In this document: positions 1 to 5,700 of the stretch, piece by piece
Numbering within the stretch: position 1 is the stretch's first letter
Layout of the letters: each line of letters begins with the position of its first letter
NCBI GenBank assembly: GCA_964548045.1
Contig: CAZJQZ010000057.1
Location: 1-13,915 of the forward strand
Source: JBGLNL01 sp964548045
GTDB taxonomy: Bacteria > Chloroflexota > Dehalococcoidia > SZUA-161 > SpSt-899
DNA: 13,915 nt
Reading direction: 5' to 3'
The notes under the pieces: generated by a model
Databases searched by the model: none
Told to the model about the DNA's origin: nothing
The model's input: the letters and a program-made list of their open reading frames with translations, nothing else
Made by a program: the position numbers and the translations under genes

Positions 1-101
1 TAGTAAAAGATATTTTGGCAGGAGCAGTATTGGTAGCGTCATTATGTGCAGCAATGATAGGTATGCTTATATTCTTGGAACCATTAATTGAGAAGATATA
101 A
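1..101 (+). CDS. dgkA: Diacylglycerol kinase / undecaprenol kinase family protein, C-terminal fragment
   Basis: Only the last 32 codons lie in the window, read in frame from base 3 to a TAA stop at 99-101; the gene starts outside. The visible residues begin VKDILAGAVLVASL and go on to a hydrophobic helix ending IFLEPLIEKI. This resembles the last transmembrane helix of small integral membrane kinases of the DgkA/undecaprenol kinase family, whose C-terminus usually reads KDxAAGAVL followed by a hydrophobic run and IF-P. Family members phosphorylate diacylglycerol or undecaprenol at the inner face of the membrane, feeding lipid or lipid-carrier recycling. The catalytic residues lie upstream, so substrate preference cannot be judged. 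The call rests on C-terminal similarity alone. No clear terminator follows the stop. Confidence 0.72.
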   Translation, partial: VKDILAGAVLVASLCAAMIGMLIFLEPLIEKI

Positions 102-302
102 TGGTAACGAAATCCATAAACAATACACCAATCCTGTCCTATCCTTCGTTGTTGCACTACTCACAACGTTAGAACGGCGATGAAAGTCGGTTCGAAGGTT
201 TGTGGTTGTAGCATATACAAAAGTTATACTGATCAGCGATATATTTGAATTTCTTTAAATGCATAACGATGCCTTTATTGAGAGTAGGTCACCTGTGATC
301 CA
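102..302. other. Short AT-rich intergenic spacer with no gene seen
   Basis: This spacer lies between the kinase fragment (+) and the small membrane protein (-), which converge on it. I see no coding frame worth calling. A weak 6-bp inverted repeat (CGTTGT at 147-152, ACAACG at 163-168) and another (CCTTCG at 143-148, CGAAGG at 193-198) could form stems, but stems this short are expected by chance and no T-run follows them. Confidence 0.5.
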
Positions 303-638
303 TTATTTGGGAGACTTTCTTGATGCAAGATGCCTTATCACTACGGTTACACAATAAACCAGTAAGCCCGCAATTCCTCCGTAGAATGATCCTCCTATGG
401 CACCCAATTTCGCTCCATCGACTATTCCTTCGATACCCCCTCCGATGAATAATACAATCGCTAGTATGCTCCCTGCTGAAATTGCACCCAATGTAGCTCC
501 TCCCAAGAGACAATATGTTAGGCGCAAAGCATTTCCTCTGCTGGATTTCCCCGAAACGATTGCTAGTACAATAATACCTATTAGGAAAACAGCTACTGCT
601 AGTATAGATAATGCTAATAAAAACATCGTCACATCCAC
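303..638 (-). CDS. Small Gly-rich multi-pass membrane protein, unknown function
   Basis: The reading frame encodes 111 residues from a GTG at 638, or 107 from an ATG at 626. The ATG has a weak GGAT 7 bases upstream, while the GTG has no visible ribosome site, so 626 may be the true start. Three hydrophobic segments are visible: about residues 5-28, about 47-67 and about 78-101. The last two carry many glycines spaced like glycine zippers (GGATLGAISAG, GGGIEG, GAIGGSFYGG). The tail RHLASRKSPK is basic and probably cytoplasmic. I recognise no family. Glycine-zipper helices suggest tight packing or oligomers, but that is inference. It is separated from both neighbours and looks monocistronic. 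A TAGAAT hexamer lies about 37 bases upstream of the GTG. Confidence 0.6.
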   Translation of the reverse strand: MDVTMFLLALSILAVAVFLIGIIVLAIVSGKSSRGNALRLTYCLLGGATLGAISAGSILAIVLFIGGGIEGIVDGAKLGAIGGSFYGGIAGLLVYCVTVVIRHLASRKSPK

Positions 639-674
639 TACAACAAAGTATTGGGAATAAAATGACCTAACATA

Positions 675-680
675 ATTCTA
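675..680 (-). promoter_or_regulatory. Possible -10 element for the small membrane protein
   Basis: On the minus strand this reads TAGAAT, the same hexamer as three better-supported promoters in the window. No good -35 box lies 16-18 bases upstream, so the support is weak. Confidence 0.25.
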
Positions 681-729
681 ACACGCATAACACGGCAATA
701 ACCAGCAAAAAGGATTTATGCCAGACTGA

Positions 730-814
730 CTTTGTGCCACACCTTTGATTGACCCGATTGTATCAGATATTCTCAAACAATGCACAAACATGTTATTCCC
801 CTCGTGGCACAAAG
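730..814. repeat. Perfect 11-bp inverted repeat with 63-base spacer
   Basis: CTTTGTGCCAC at 730-740 is exactly complementary in reverse to GTGGCACAAAG at 804-814. It lies in the noncoding spacer after the FG-GAP gene. It could form a long-range stem in RNA read through from the FG-GAP gene or mark the ends of a small element. No target-site duplication was seen. Confidence 0.5.
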
Positions 815-935
815 CTGAATTCTTACTGATTTCGGAAGCGGAATCAGGCCCAGAGGAAACCGCCCCTTTTTGTCGGGTTGATTGCTTTGTTGGGTTGCCC
901 GAAAGCCTCAGTATCAAGTATTTCAGTAACGTTCT

Positions 936-951
936 ACTCAATAAGTATTAT
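936..951 (+). repeat. Degenerate copy of the ACCCAACAAGTATTATAC repeat
   Basis: ACTCAATAAGTATTAT matches 14 of the first 16 bases of the repeat found at 3097 and 3291, in the same orientation. It abuts the stop codon of the FG-GAP gene, so related repeats flank that gene. Confidence 0.4.
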
Positions 952-2951
952 CAGACGGCCACCACCAACTTCCGCCTCCTTCTGTAATAGAAAAAGACTC
1001 CCAAAGCTATCAACCCCATTGCAACAAACACGATGGTAAGAATCTCCGAGACAGGGGGAATGAAAGAGCTGTTGCCATCCCCAAAAGCAATATCACACAT
1101 GGTTGTTAAGCCGGTTGCAGTGATCCTGTTGGTGGCTAAATCAGGGGTGAAGGGATGTTTCTTCCAGCCGGTGCCATCGTTGATAAAGAGCCTCAGATCG
1201 GCTTCGCCGCAACCAGCCTCGGATATTTGTGCGGCATTGTATTTAATGGTGACATCATACGTAAAACCAGAGATACCACTGCTGTTCAGAGACCAGTAGC
1301 GTCCGGCGGAAATGTTTCGATGAGGTTTACCATCAATTTCTTTAACTGTTACGAAACCATTGCCGGTGCAGGCAGAGAAATCTATGGTCACATCGGCGGA
1401 AGAAAACTCTATGGGCAGTGAGTCGCCGCTTGGAACATATTCTTTGTATCCGCGCCTGGCATAATCAGAGAGGATGAGATAGGTCTGCCCGGCGGCCATG
1501 CCGCCGTCATCGTCCCCCCATGCCCCGATGAGGATATCATCGTAGCCGTCGCCGTTGACATCCCTGGCTGCGGAGACTTGGCAGCCGGACATGTCCCCTA
1601 TACCTTCGCCCCAGAAGGATGCGTCGGCGTTTGAGAGGTCGGTATCCATGTTCCAACCGAAGGCTTTGCCCAAGATGAGATAGGTCTGCCCGGTGTAACC
1701 GCCGCCGCCCTCCTCGTTAAGAGGGGCTCCAATGAGGAAATCGTCATAACCGTCTCCATTGACGTCCCCGGCTCCTGAGATGAATGCGCCGGTCCCATCA
1801 AGAGCTTCCTCCCCTCGGAAGGAGGCGTCAGATGCTGAGAGGTCGGTATCCATATTCCAGCCGGAGGCTTTGCCAAGGATAAGATAGGTCTGCCCGGCAT
1901 CACCACCCCCATCATCGTCCCCATAAGCCCCGATGAGGAAATCGTCGAAACCATCACCATTTACATCCCCGGCTCCTGAGACGGAGCCTGACATATCATC
2001 AGCGTCTTCGCCCCAGAAGGATGCGTCGGCGTTTGAGAGGTCAGTATCCATGTTCCAGCCGGAAGCTTTGCCGAAGATGAGGTAGGTCTGCCCGGCACCA
2101 AAGGTTATGGAGCCGCCGTCCTTGTTCGCTAGAGCCCCGATGAGGAAATCGTCAAACCCATCGCCGTTAACATCCCCGGCACCTGAGACGGAGATGCCGG
2201 ACCAGTCCATAGCGTGTTCACCACGGAAGGAAGCATTGGCGCTACCCAGGCTGTAATACATTCCCCAATCAGCGGCAGCATTCCCCAGGATGAGATAGGT
2301 CTGCCCGGCGTCTGGGCCGCCGTCATTGTTATAATAAGCCCCTATGAGGATATCGTCATAGCCATCGCCGTTGACATCCCCGGCACCCGAGACAGAGCGA
2401 CCAGCCCAGTCACCAGCGTCCTCACCCCGGAAGGAGGCATCGGTTGCTGAAAGGTCAATATCCATGTTCCAGCCGGAGGCTTTGCCAAGGATAAGATAGG
2501 TCTGCCCGGCGTTGTCACCGCCGTCATCGTCCCCATAAGCCCCGATGAGGAAGTCGTCAAAACCGTCGCCGTTGACATCTCCGGCTCCAGAGACGGAGAA
2601 ACCGGACTCGTCACCACCATCTTCACCCCGGAAGGAGGCATCGGCGTTTGAGAGGTCAGTATCCATGTTCCAGCCGGAGGCTTTGCCAAAGATGAGATAG
2701 GTCTGCCCGGCGTTGTTGCCGCCGTCATCATCAAAATGAGCCCCTATTAGGAAGTCGTCAAAACCGTCGCCGTTGACATCCCCGGCACCCGAGACAGAGA
2801 GGCCGGCCCGGTCATCAGTGTCCTCACCCCAGAAGGATGCATCCGCATCTGAGAGGTCCATATCAAGATAGAAGGCCAGGGCGGGTATTGTGGGAATCAT
2901 CAAAATTCCGATTATCAGTAGTGTCAGAATTCCCTTATAAATGTTTGTCAT
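951..2951 (-). CDS. Secreted FG-GAP repeat beta-propeller protein with C-terminal membrane anchor
   Basis: From the ATG at 2951 the protein has 666 residues. That start is preferred over one 8 codons upstream (2975) because GGAGG lies 6 bases before it. Residues 1-26 form a signal peptide ending PALA. Seven tandem FG-GAP modules follow (about residues 38-500), each with the core SGAGDVNGDGFDDFLIGA and then GQTYLILGKASGWNMD. DxNGDGxxD is the calcium-binding loop of integrin-type propellers, and seven modules fit one closed seven-bladed propeller. A Cys-containing beta-rich domain covers about 505-630. The C-terminus has PPVSE, a hydrophobic helix (about 633-655) and RRRRK, an arrangement like sortase/exosortase-type anchors or a plain membrane anchor. 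The likely role is cell-surface binding or structure; ligand unknown. Repeats 4 and 5 show small in-frame length changes. It looks monocistronic. Confidence 0.88.
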   Translation of the reverse strand: MTNIYKGILTLLIIGILMIPTIPALAFYLDMDLSDADASFWGEDTDDRAGLSVSGAGDVNGDGFDDFLIGAHFDDDGGNNAGQTYLIFGKASGWNMDTDLSNADASFRGEDGGDESGFSVSGAGDVNGDGFDDFLIGAYGDDDGGDNAGQTYLILGKASGWNMDIDLSATDASFRGEDAGDWAGRSVSGAGDVNGDGYDDILIGAYYNNDGGPDAGQTYLILGNAAADWGMYYSLGSANASFRGEHAMDWSGISVSGAGDVNGDGFDDFLIGALANKDGGSITFGAGQTYLIFGKASGWNMDTDLSNADASFWGEDADDMSGSVSGAGDVNGDGFDDFLIGAYGDDDGGGDAGQTYLILGKASGWNMDTDLSASDASFRGEEALDGTGAFISGAGDVNGDGYDDFLIGAPLNEEGGGGYTGQTYLILGKAFGWNMDTDLSNADASFWGEGIGDMSGCQVSAARDVNGDGYDDILIGAWGDDDGGMAAGQTYLILSDYARRGYKEYVPSGDSLPIEFSSADVTIDFSACTGNGFVTVKEIDGKPHRNISAGRYWSLNSSGISGFTYDVTIKYNAAQISEAGCGEADLRLFINDGTGWKKHPFTPDLATNRITATGLTTMCDIAFGDGNSSFIPPVSEILTIVFVAMGLIALGVFFYYRRRRKLVVAV
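1480..2860 (-). repeat. Seven tandem ~200-bp coding repeats (FG-GAP modules)
   Basis: The segment encoding the SGAGDVNGDG core recurs about every 195-210 bases, near 1559, 1768, 1963, 2173, 2377, 2577 and 2778. Long stretches are nearly identical between copies; those around 1861-1940 and 2461-2540 differ at few positions. This suggests fairly recent internal duplication or gene conversion. Confidence 0.85.
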
Positions 2952-2956
2952 GATTT

Positions 2957-2962
2957 GCCTCC
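2957..2962 (-). promoter_or_regulatory. Ribosome binding site of the FG-GAP gene
   Basis: GGAGG on the minus strand lies 6 bases before the ATG at 2951. It falls inside the coding frame if the upstream ATG at 2975 is used, which argues for 2951 as the real start. Confidence 0.75.
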
Positions 2963-3096
2963 ATGAAATTTTCATAATTGATTCATTTTATCATGAAAAT
3001 AATGAACTTATCTATGTGAATTGGTATAACTAAGTGGGACCATGATCTGTATGATAAACTCTTTAGGGGATTTGAAGAGGAGTTTCTTATTAGGCA

Positions 3097-3114
3097 ACCC
3101 AACAAGTATTATAC
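3097..3114 (+). repeat. 18-bp direct repeat, copy 1
   Basis: ACCCAACAAGTATTATAC is identical to 3291-3308, with copy starts 194 bases apart. The extended GGCAACCCAACAA (3093-3105) also occurs inverted at 887-899. Confidence 0.8.
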
Positions 3115-3290
3115 TGCAAATCCCGACCCCTTAAAATGCAGTATTACAAAACGCATTTGTAAATTGTTGCATAGAATACACGTAGAAATAGCCGTAATTA
3201 ACAACACCTGTTTGCATTATTGAAAATGCATGTTATATTGTTTTACCAGTTATGTCAATATAACCTGTTACTCCAAATAAGGGCCTATCC

Positions 3291-3308
3291 ACCCAACAAG
3301 TATTATAC
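3291..3308 (+). repeat. 18-bp direct repeat, copy 2
   Basis: Exact copy of 3097-3114, in the same orientation. An exact 18-base match by chance in a window of this size is very unlikely (roughly one in several hundred with equal base use; AT bias raises this somewhat). Confidence 0.8.
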
Positions 3309-3479
3309 GGAATTCTTAATATTCCAATAATCCTTGCCAAAATAGATTTTTACAGAAAATCATCCTTGTTCTCTTCTTGCCGTCATTATACGCTTTTACA
3401 CATTCCAAACACAACCCGGCTGTTACTTATAGTTCCTTGGAGAATAGTAAAAAAGGTGTCTCCAATTTGTCTCCAATTC

Positions 3480-3508
3480 TGGACTTCAGGGCTCAAAAGG
3501 GGTAGAAT
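3480..3508 (+). promoter_or_regulatory. Promoter of selC
   Basis: TGGACT (3480-3485) and TAGAAT (3503-3508) are separated by 17 bases and fit a sigma-70-type promoter. Transcription would start about 7-9 bases after the -10 box, almost exactly at the tRNA 5' end (3517). This suggests the tRNA is transcribed alone with a very short leader. Confidence 0.6.
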
Positions 3509-3516
3509 CTGTAGCT

Positions 3517-3612
3517 GGGAGCGAATGCTCTGCGGTCAGGGTCGCGGTCTTCAAAACCGTTGGAGGGTATCCTGCGATGCTCTTGGTGGTTCGACTCCCC
3601 TCGCTCCCGCCA
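3517..3612 (+). tRNA. selC: tRNA-Sec (anticodon TCA)
   Basis: The 96-base gene folds as a selenocysteine tRNA, which is charged with serine, converted to Sec-tRNA by SelA and delivered to in-frame UGA codons by SelB. Acceptor stem: 8 perfect pairs (3517-3524 with 3601-3608). D stem: 6 pairs (3527-3532 with 3537-3542) closing a 4-base loop. Anticodon stem: 3544-3548 with 3556-3560 and loop CTTCAAA; anticodon TCA is at 3551-3553. Long variable arm: 9 pairs (3563-3571 with 3576-3584). T loop: TTCGACT (3590-3596). Discriminator G at 3609 and encoded CCA at 3610-3612. The 6-bp D stem with a tiny loop, 8-bp acceptor and long variable arm are hallmarks of bacterial tRNA-Sec. The T stem is odd: GGTGG faces only CCCC, so T3587 must bulge or mismatch, giving an 8/4 rather than 8/5 form. 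No other Sec gene is in the window. It ends 8 bases from the prmC stop on the opposite strand. Confidence 0.93.
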
Positions 3613-3620
3613 CTATCCAG

Positions 3621-4493
3621 TCAGCCGATACTTTCGGTATCGATCACCACCACCCTGTCATTTCTACTCAGATCAGTGCATAATTCGCTCTCAGCCAGCG
3701 GGAAATAGCGGGCTGCCAATTCTAATACAGAAGCACCCTGCTCACAGCCAATCTCCAGCAGGATAATTCCCCCGGAACGGATCTTATCCCCAGCCTGCAA
3801 GAGAAGCCGTTCAATCTGATCCATCCCCTCAGTTCCACCAGCCAGCGCCGTCTCGGGCTCGTGCCTGAAAACACCTTCATCCAGTTTCCCCATCTCCCGA
3901 TCACTTACATATGGCAAATTGGCCAATATTATGTCAACTGACTTGGTGAGAGGTTGAAGCAGATCACCCTGCATGAAATGAACCCTTTCGGCGACTCCAT
4001 GAATTTGGGCGTTTGACTCCGCAATCTTGAGGGCGGCAGCCGAGACGTCAACGGCATAAACCTCAGCTTCAGGCAGGTGAGCCGCCAGAGTCACAGCAAT
4101 AGCCCCGCATCCGGTGCCAATGTCAGCAATCGAAATCGCCTGGCCGCGAGCCAGTTCCAGTGCCTTTTCCACCAGCAGTTCGGTCTCAGGACGAGGAATG
4201 AGTGTAGCCGGAGTAACATGAAAATCGAGCCCGAAGAATTCTTTGTGCCCGATGATATATGCAATCGGTTCGTGGTTCAGTCGCCGCCGAAGCAGTCGCT
4301 CCAGTTCCTCCGTTTGATCAGTGGAAAGATCGTCATCCAGACGAAGGAGAAGTTCGGTCCGATTGAGCCCCATCACGCTGGCAAGGAGCAACTCGGCTTC
4401 CAGTCGTCCTTCTTCAAAGTCATTCTCTAAAAGGGATTCTACAGCATTGTGGAGTGCTTGCCTGACCAATATCAGGTTGGTGCGGGTCATCAT
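3621..4493 (-). CDS. prmC: Peptide chain release factor N5-glutamine methyltransferase
   Basis: The 290-residue protein is close to the usual PrmC length (about 280). PrmC methylates the glutamine of the GGQ motif in RF1 and RF2 using S-adenosylmethionine, which raises termination efficiency. Residues 1-75 form the helical factor-binding domain. Next comes the family signature EPIAYIIGHKEFFGLDF (75-91) and LIPRPETE (98-105). The SAM-binding motif I is DIGTGCGAIA (124-133), and an acidic VDVS follows at the end of the next strand. The catalytic substrate-binding motif, normally NPPY, reads NLPY here (192-195). It overlaps the prfA stop by 4 bases (ATGA), so translation is probably coupled, and enzyme and substrate share an operon. 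A second ATG at 4490 could also be the start. The stop faces the 3' end of selC with no visible terminator between. Confidence 0.93.
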   Translation of the reverse strand: MMTRTNLILVRQALHNAVESLLENDFEEGRLEAELLLASVMGLNRTELLLRLDDDLSTDQTEELERLLRRRLNHEPIAYIIGHKEFFGLDFHVTPATLIPRPETELLVEKALELARGQAISIADIGTGCGAIAVTLAAHLPEAEVYAVDVSAAALKIAESNAQIHGVAERVHFMQGDLLQPLTKSVDIILANLPYVSDREMGKLDEGVFRHEPETALAGGTEGMDQIERLLLQAGDKIRSGGIILLEIGCEQGASVLELAARYFPLAESELCTDLSRNDRVVVIDTESIG

Positions 4494-5575
4494 TCTTCAG
4501 CGGGCTCGTCAGCAACAGCAAGAGCATCGATTATCTCATCCAGTTCCCCTTCGAGAACATTCTTCAAATTGTGCACGCTCAATCCAATACGGTGATCGGT
4601 GATGCGGGTCTGGGGATAATTGTAGGTGCGAATCTTCTCCGATCTGTCTCCGCTACCCACCTGCGAACGCCGATCCGCTGATACCTCCTGAAACTGCCTT
4701 TCACGCTCTTCATCATACAGCCGGGCCCGGAGAACCGAAAGAGCTCTGGCCCTGTTCTTGTGCTGGGACCGCTCATCCTGACAGGTGACCACCATACCGG
4801 TGGGAATGTGAGTAATGCGGATGGCGCTGTCGGTCTTGTTCACGTGCTGCCCGCCTGCCCCGCTGGCACGGTAGGTATCTATCCGCAGGTCTTCGGGATT
4901 AATGCTAACCTCAACCTCATCCGCTTCGGCAAGGACAGCAACCGTAGCCGCCGAGGTATGAATCCTTCCCTGCGACTCAGTAACCGGTACCCGCTGAACC
5001 CGATGCACCCCCCGCTCATATTTGAGTTTACCGAACGCCCCCTTGCCTTTGACCTCGAAAATGATTTCCTTATATCCGCCGATCCCGGTCTCGCTGGAAC
5101 TCATGATATCCACTTGCCAGCCTTTGGCAAGCGCGTAACGGCCATACATGTTATACAGAACACCGGCAAAGAGAGCCGCCTCATCCCCCCCAGTACCGGC
5201 ACGGATTTCCATAATGGCATCTTTGGCATCAGCCGGGTCTCTGGGACGAATCGCAATCTTCAGTGATCGCACCAGGTTTTCCTGCCGCTTTTCAAGCTCT
5301 GCAAGCTCGCCATCGATCAGTTCCGCCATATCGCTATCAAGGCTACCTTCATTACTCATTGCCCTGGTCTCCCCGATGCTCTTCGTTACTTCCCTGTACT
5401 CCTGGTACTGCGAAACCGCATCCCTGATGGATGATTGCTCCTGAGCCAGTTTTTGCAACTGGTCCAGATCAGCAACTATCTCTTCCTGACCCATGAGGGT
5501 ATTAATTTCCTCATAACGTTGCTCGATGGCATCCAGTCTTTCAAACATATTTCCCATGTTGCTAACCTGCTCCAT
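4490..5575 (-). CDS. prfA: Peptide chain release factor 1 (RF1)
   Basis: RF1 recognises UAA and UAG stop codons in the ribosomal A site and triggers peptide release. From the ATG at 5575 the protein has 361 residues, matching the typical ~360. A TTG 9 codons upstream (5602) would overlap the AAGGAAG ribosome site, so it is rejected; an ATG giving MFERLD (5548) is a weaker alternative. Coiled N-terminal domain 1 covers about residues 10-105. The codon-recognition motif is PVT (197-199, in RVPVTESQGR), the RF1 form (PxT) rather than RF2 SPF. The catalytic GGQ is at 241-243 (GAGGQHVNKTDS). The C-terminal domain includes NYPQTRITDHR. It is the first gene of the prfA-prmC pair and is divergent from the SDR gene 125 bases away. 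RF1 does not read UGA, consistent with a selenocysteine tRNA nearby. Confidence 0.96.
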   Translation of the reverse strand: MEQVSNMGNMFERLDAIEQRYEEINTLMGQEEIVADLDQLQKLAQEQSSIRDAVSQYQEYREVTKSIGETRAMSNEGSLDSDMAELIDGELAELEKRQENLVRSLKIAIRPRDPADAKDAIMEIRAGTGGDEAALFAGVLYNMYGRYALAKGWQVDIMSSSETGIGGYKEIIFEVKGKGAFGKLKYERGVHRVQRVPVTESQGRIHTSAATVAVLAEADEVEVSINPEDLRIDTYRASGAGGQHVNKTDSAIRITHIPTGMVVTCQDERSQHKNRARALSVLRARLYDEERERQFQEVSADRRSQVGSGDRSEKIRTYNYPQTRITDHRIGLSVHNLKNVLEGELDEIIDALAVADEPAEE

Positions 5576-5584
5576 TATACTCAG

Positions 5585-5591
5585 CTTCCTT
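5585..5591 (-). promoter_or_regulatory. Ribosome binding site deciding the prfA start
   Basis: AAGGAAG on the minus strand lies 9 bases before the ATG at 5575. It supports that start over the TTG at 5602. Confidence 0.65.
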
Positions 5592-5610
5592 CGCCTTTTC
5601 AATTTGACAG

Positions 5611-5639
5611 GCAGGGTAACTGCCAGTTGATTGCCCTGC
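5611..5639. promoter_or_regulatory. Nested inverted repeat in the prfA/SDR divergent spacer
   Basis: GCAGGG (5611-5616) and CCCTGC (5634-5639) enclose the odd palindrome AACTGCCAGTT (5618-5628). The right part overlaps the -35 box of the SDR promoter. It could be an operator for the SDR gene or a hairpin in the prfA leader; the evidence is structural only. Confidence 0.35.
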
Positions 5640-5655
5640 TAAAAGCGGGTAGAAT
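5627..5655 (+). promoter_or_regulatory. Promoter of the SDR gene
   Basis: TTGATT (5627-5632) and TAGAAT (5650-5655) are separated by exactly 17 bases, a good sigma-70-type promoter. Transcription would start near 5662, leaving a leader of about 39 bases before the ATG at 5701. Confidence 0.65.
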
Positions 5656-5700
5656 ATTTTCCGAACGCCGCAGATTTTGAATTTGAGAGGAAAATTAACA

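Larger units (their letters stand above)
639..950. other. Intergenic spacer downstream of the FG-GAP gene
   Basis: About 310 bases lie between the start of the small membrane protein and the stop of the FG-GAP gene. Open frames of 80-87 codons exist on both strands, but they have no convincing start site, no recognisable motif and a composition typical of chance frames. The spacer holds an 11-bp perfect inverted repeat (730-740 and 804-814), an inverted 13-base match to 3093-3105 (at 887-899), and a degenerate copy of the 18-bp direct repeat at 936-951. Confidence 0.5.
2976..3479. other. Long AT-rich intergenic region between the FG-GAP gene and selC
   Basis: No protein gene is supported here. 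It should contain the FG-GAP promoter on the minus strand, but I could not find a clear -35/-10 pair. It holds two exact copies of an 18-bp direct repeat (3097-3114 and 3291-3308), an 8-bp hairpin (ATACTGCA at 3111-3118 with TGCAGTAT at 3137-3144) and a 9-bp hairpin (GTTATATTG at 3232-3240 with CAATATAAC at 3256-3264). The hairpins are AT-rich and could arise by chance. Confidence 0.5.

Noticed and set aside
397..660. Plus-strand 87-codon frame opposite the small membrane protein
   Set aside because: The minus-strand frame has coherent membrane helices; the plus frame is Pro-rich with no known pattern.
678..941. Minus-strand 87-codon frame and the overlapping plus-strand 80-codon frame in the spacer
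   Set aside because: No ribosome site, no recognisable motif, and irregular composition; treated as chance frames.
1598..2734. Long open frames on the minus strand in the second frame across the FG-GAP repeats, and plus-strand frames opposite them
   Set aside because: They repeat because the underlying DNA repeats; they lack start sites and families and overlap a well-supported gene.
3111..3264. AT-rich 8-bp and 9-bp hairpins in the spacer before selC
   Set aside because: Stems of this length with loops of 15-18 bases are expected by chance in AT-rich DNA; mentioned only in the spacer entry.
3517..3612. Possibility that selC is the insertion site of a genomic island
   Set aside because: Islands usually insert at the tRNA 3' end, which here directly faces prmC; no integrase or attachment duplicate was seen.
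3517..3612. Possibility that the TCA-anticodon tRNA is a UGA suppressor for Gly or Trp as in recoded bacteria
   Set aside because: Those tRNAs have short variable arms and 7-bp acceptor stems; the 8-bp acceptor, 6-bp D stem and 9-bp variable arm point to Sec.
3366..3683. Plus-strand 105-codon frame covering the tRNA gene
   Set aside because: It runs through the tRNA-Sec gene and the end of prmC, so coding is very unlikely.
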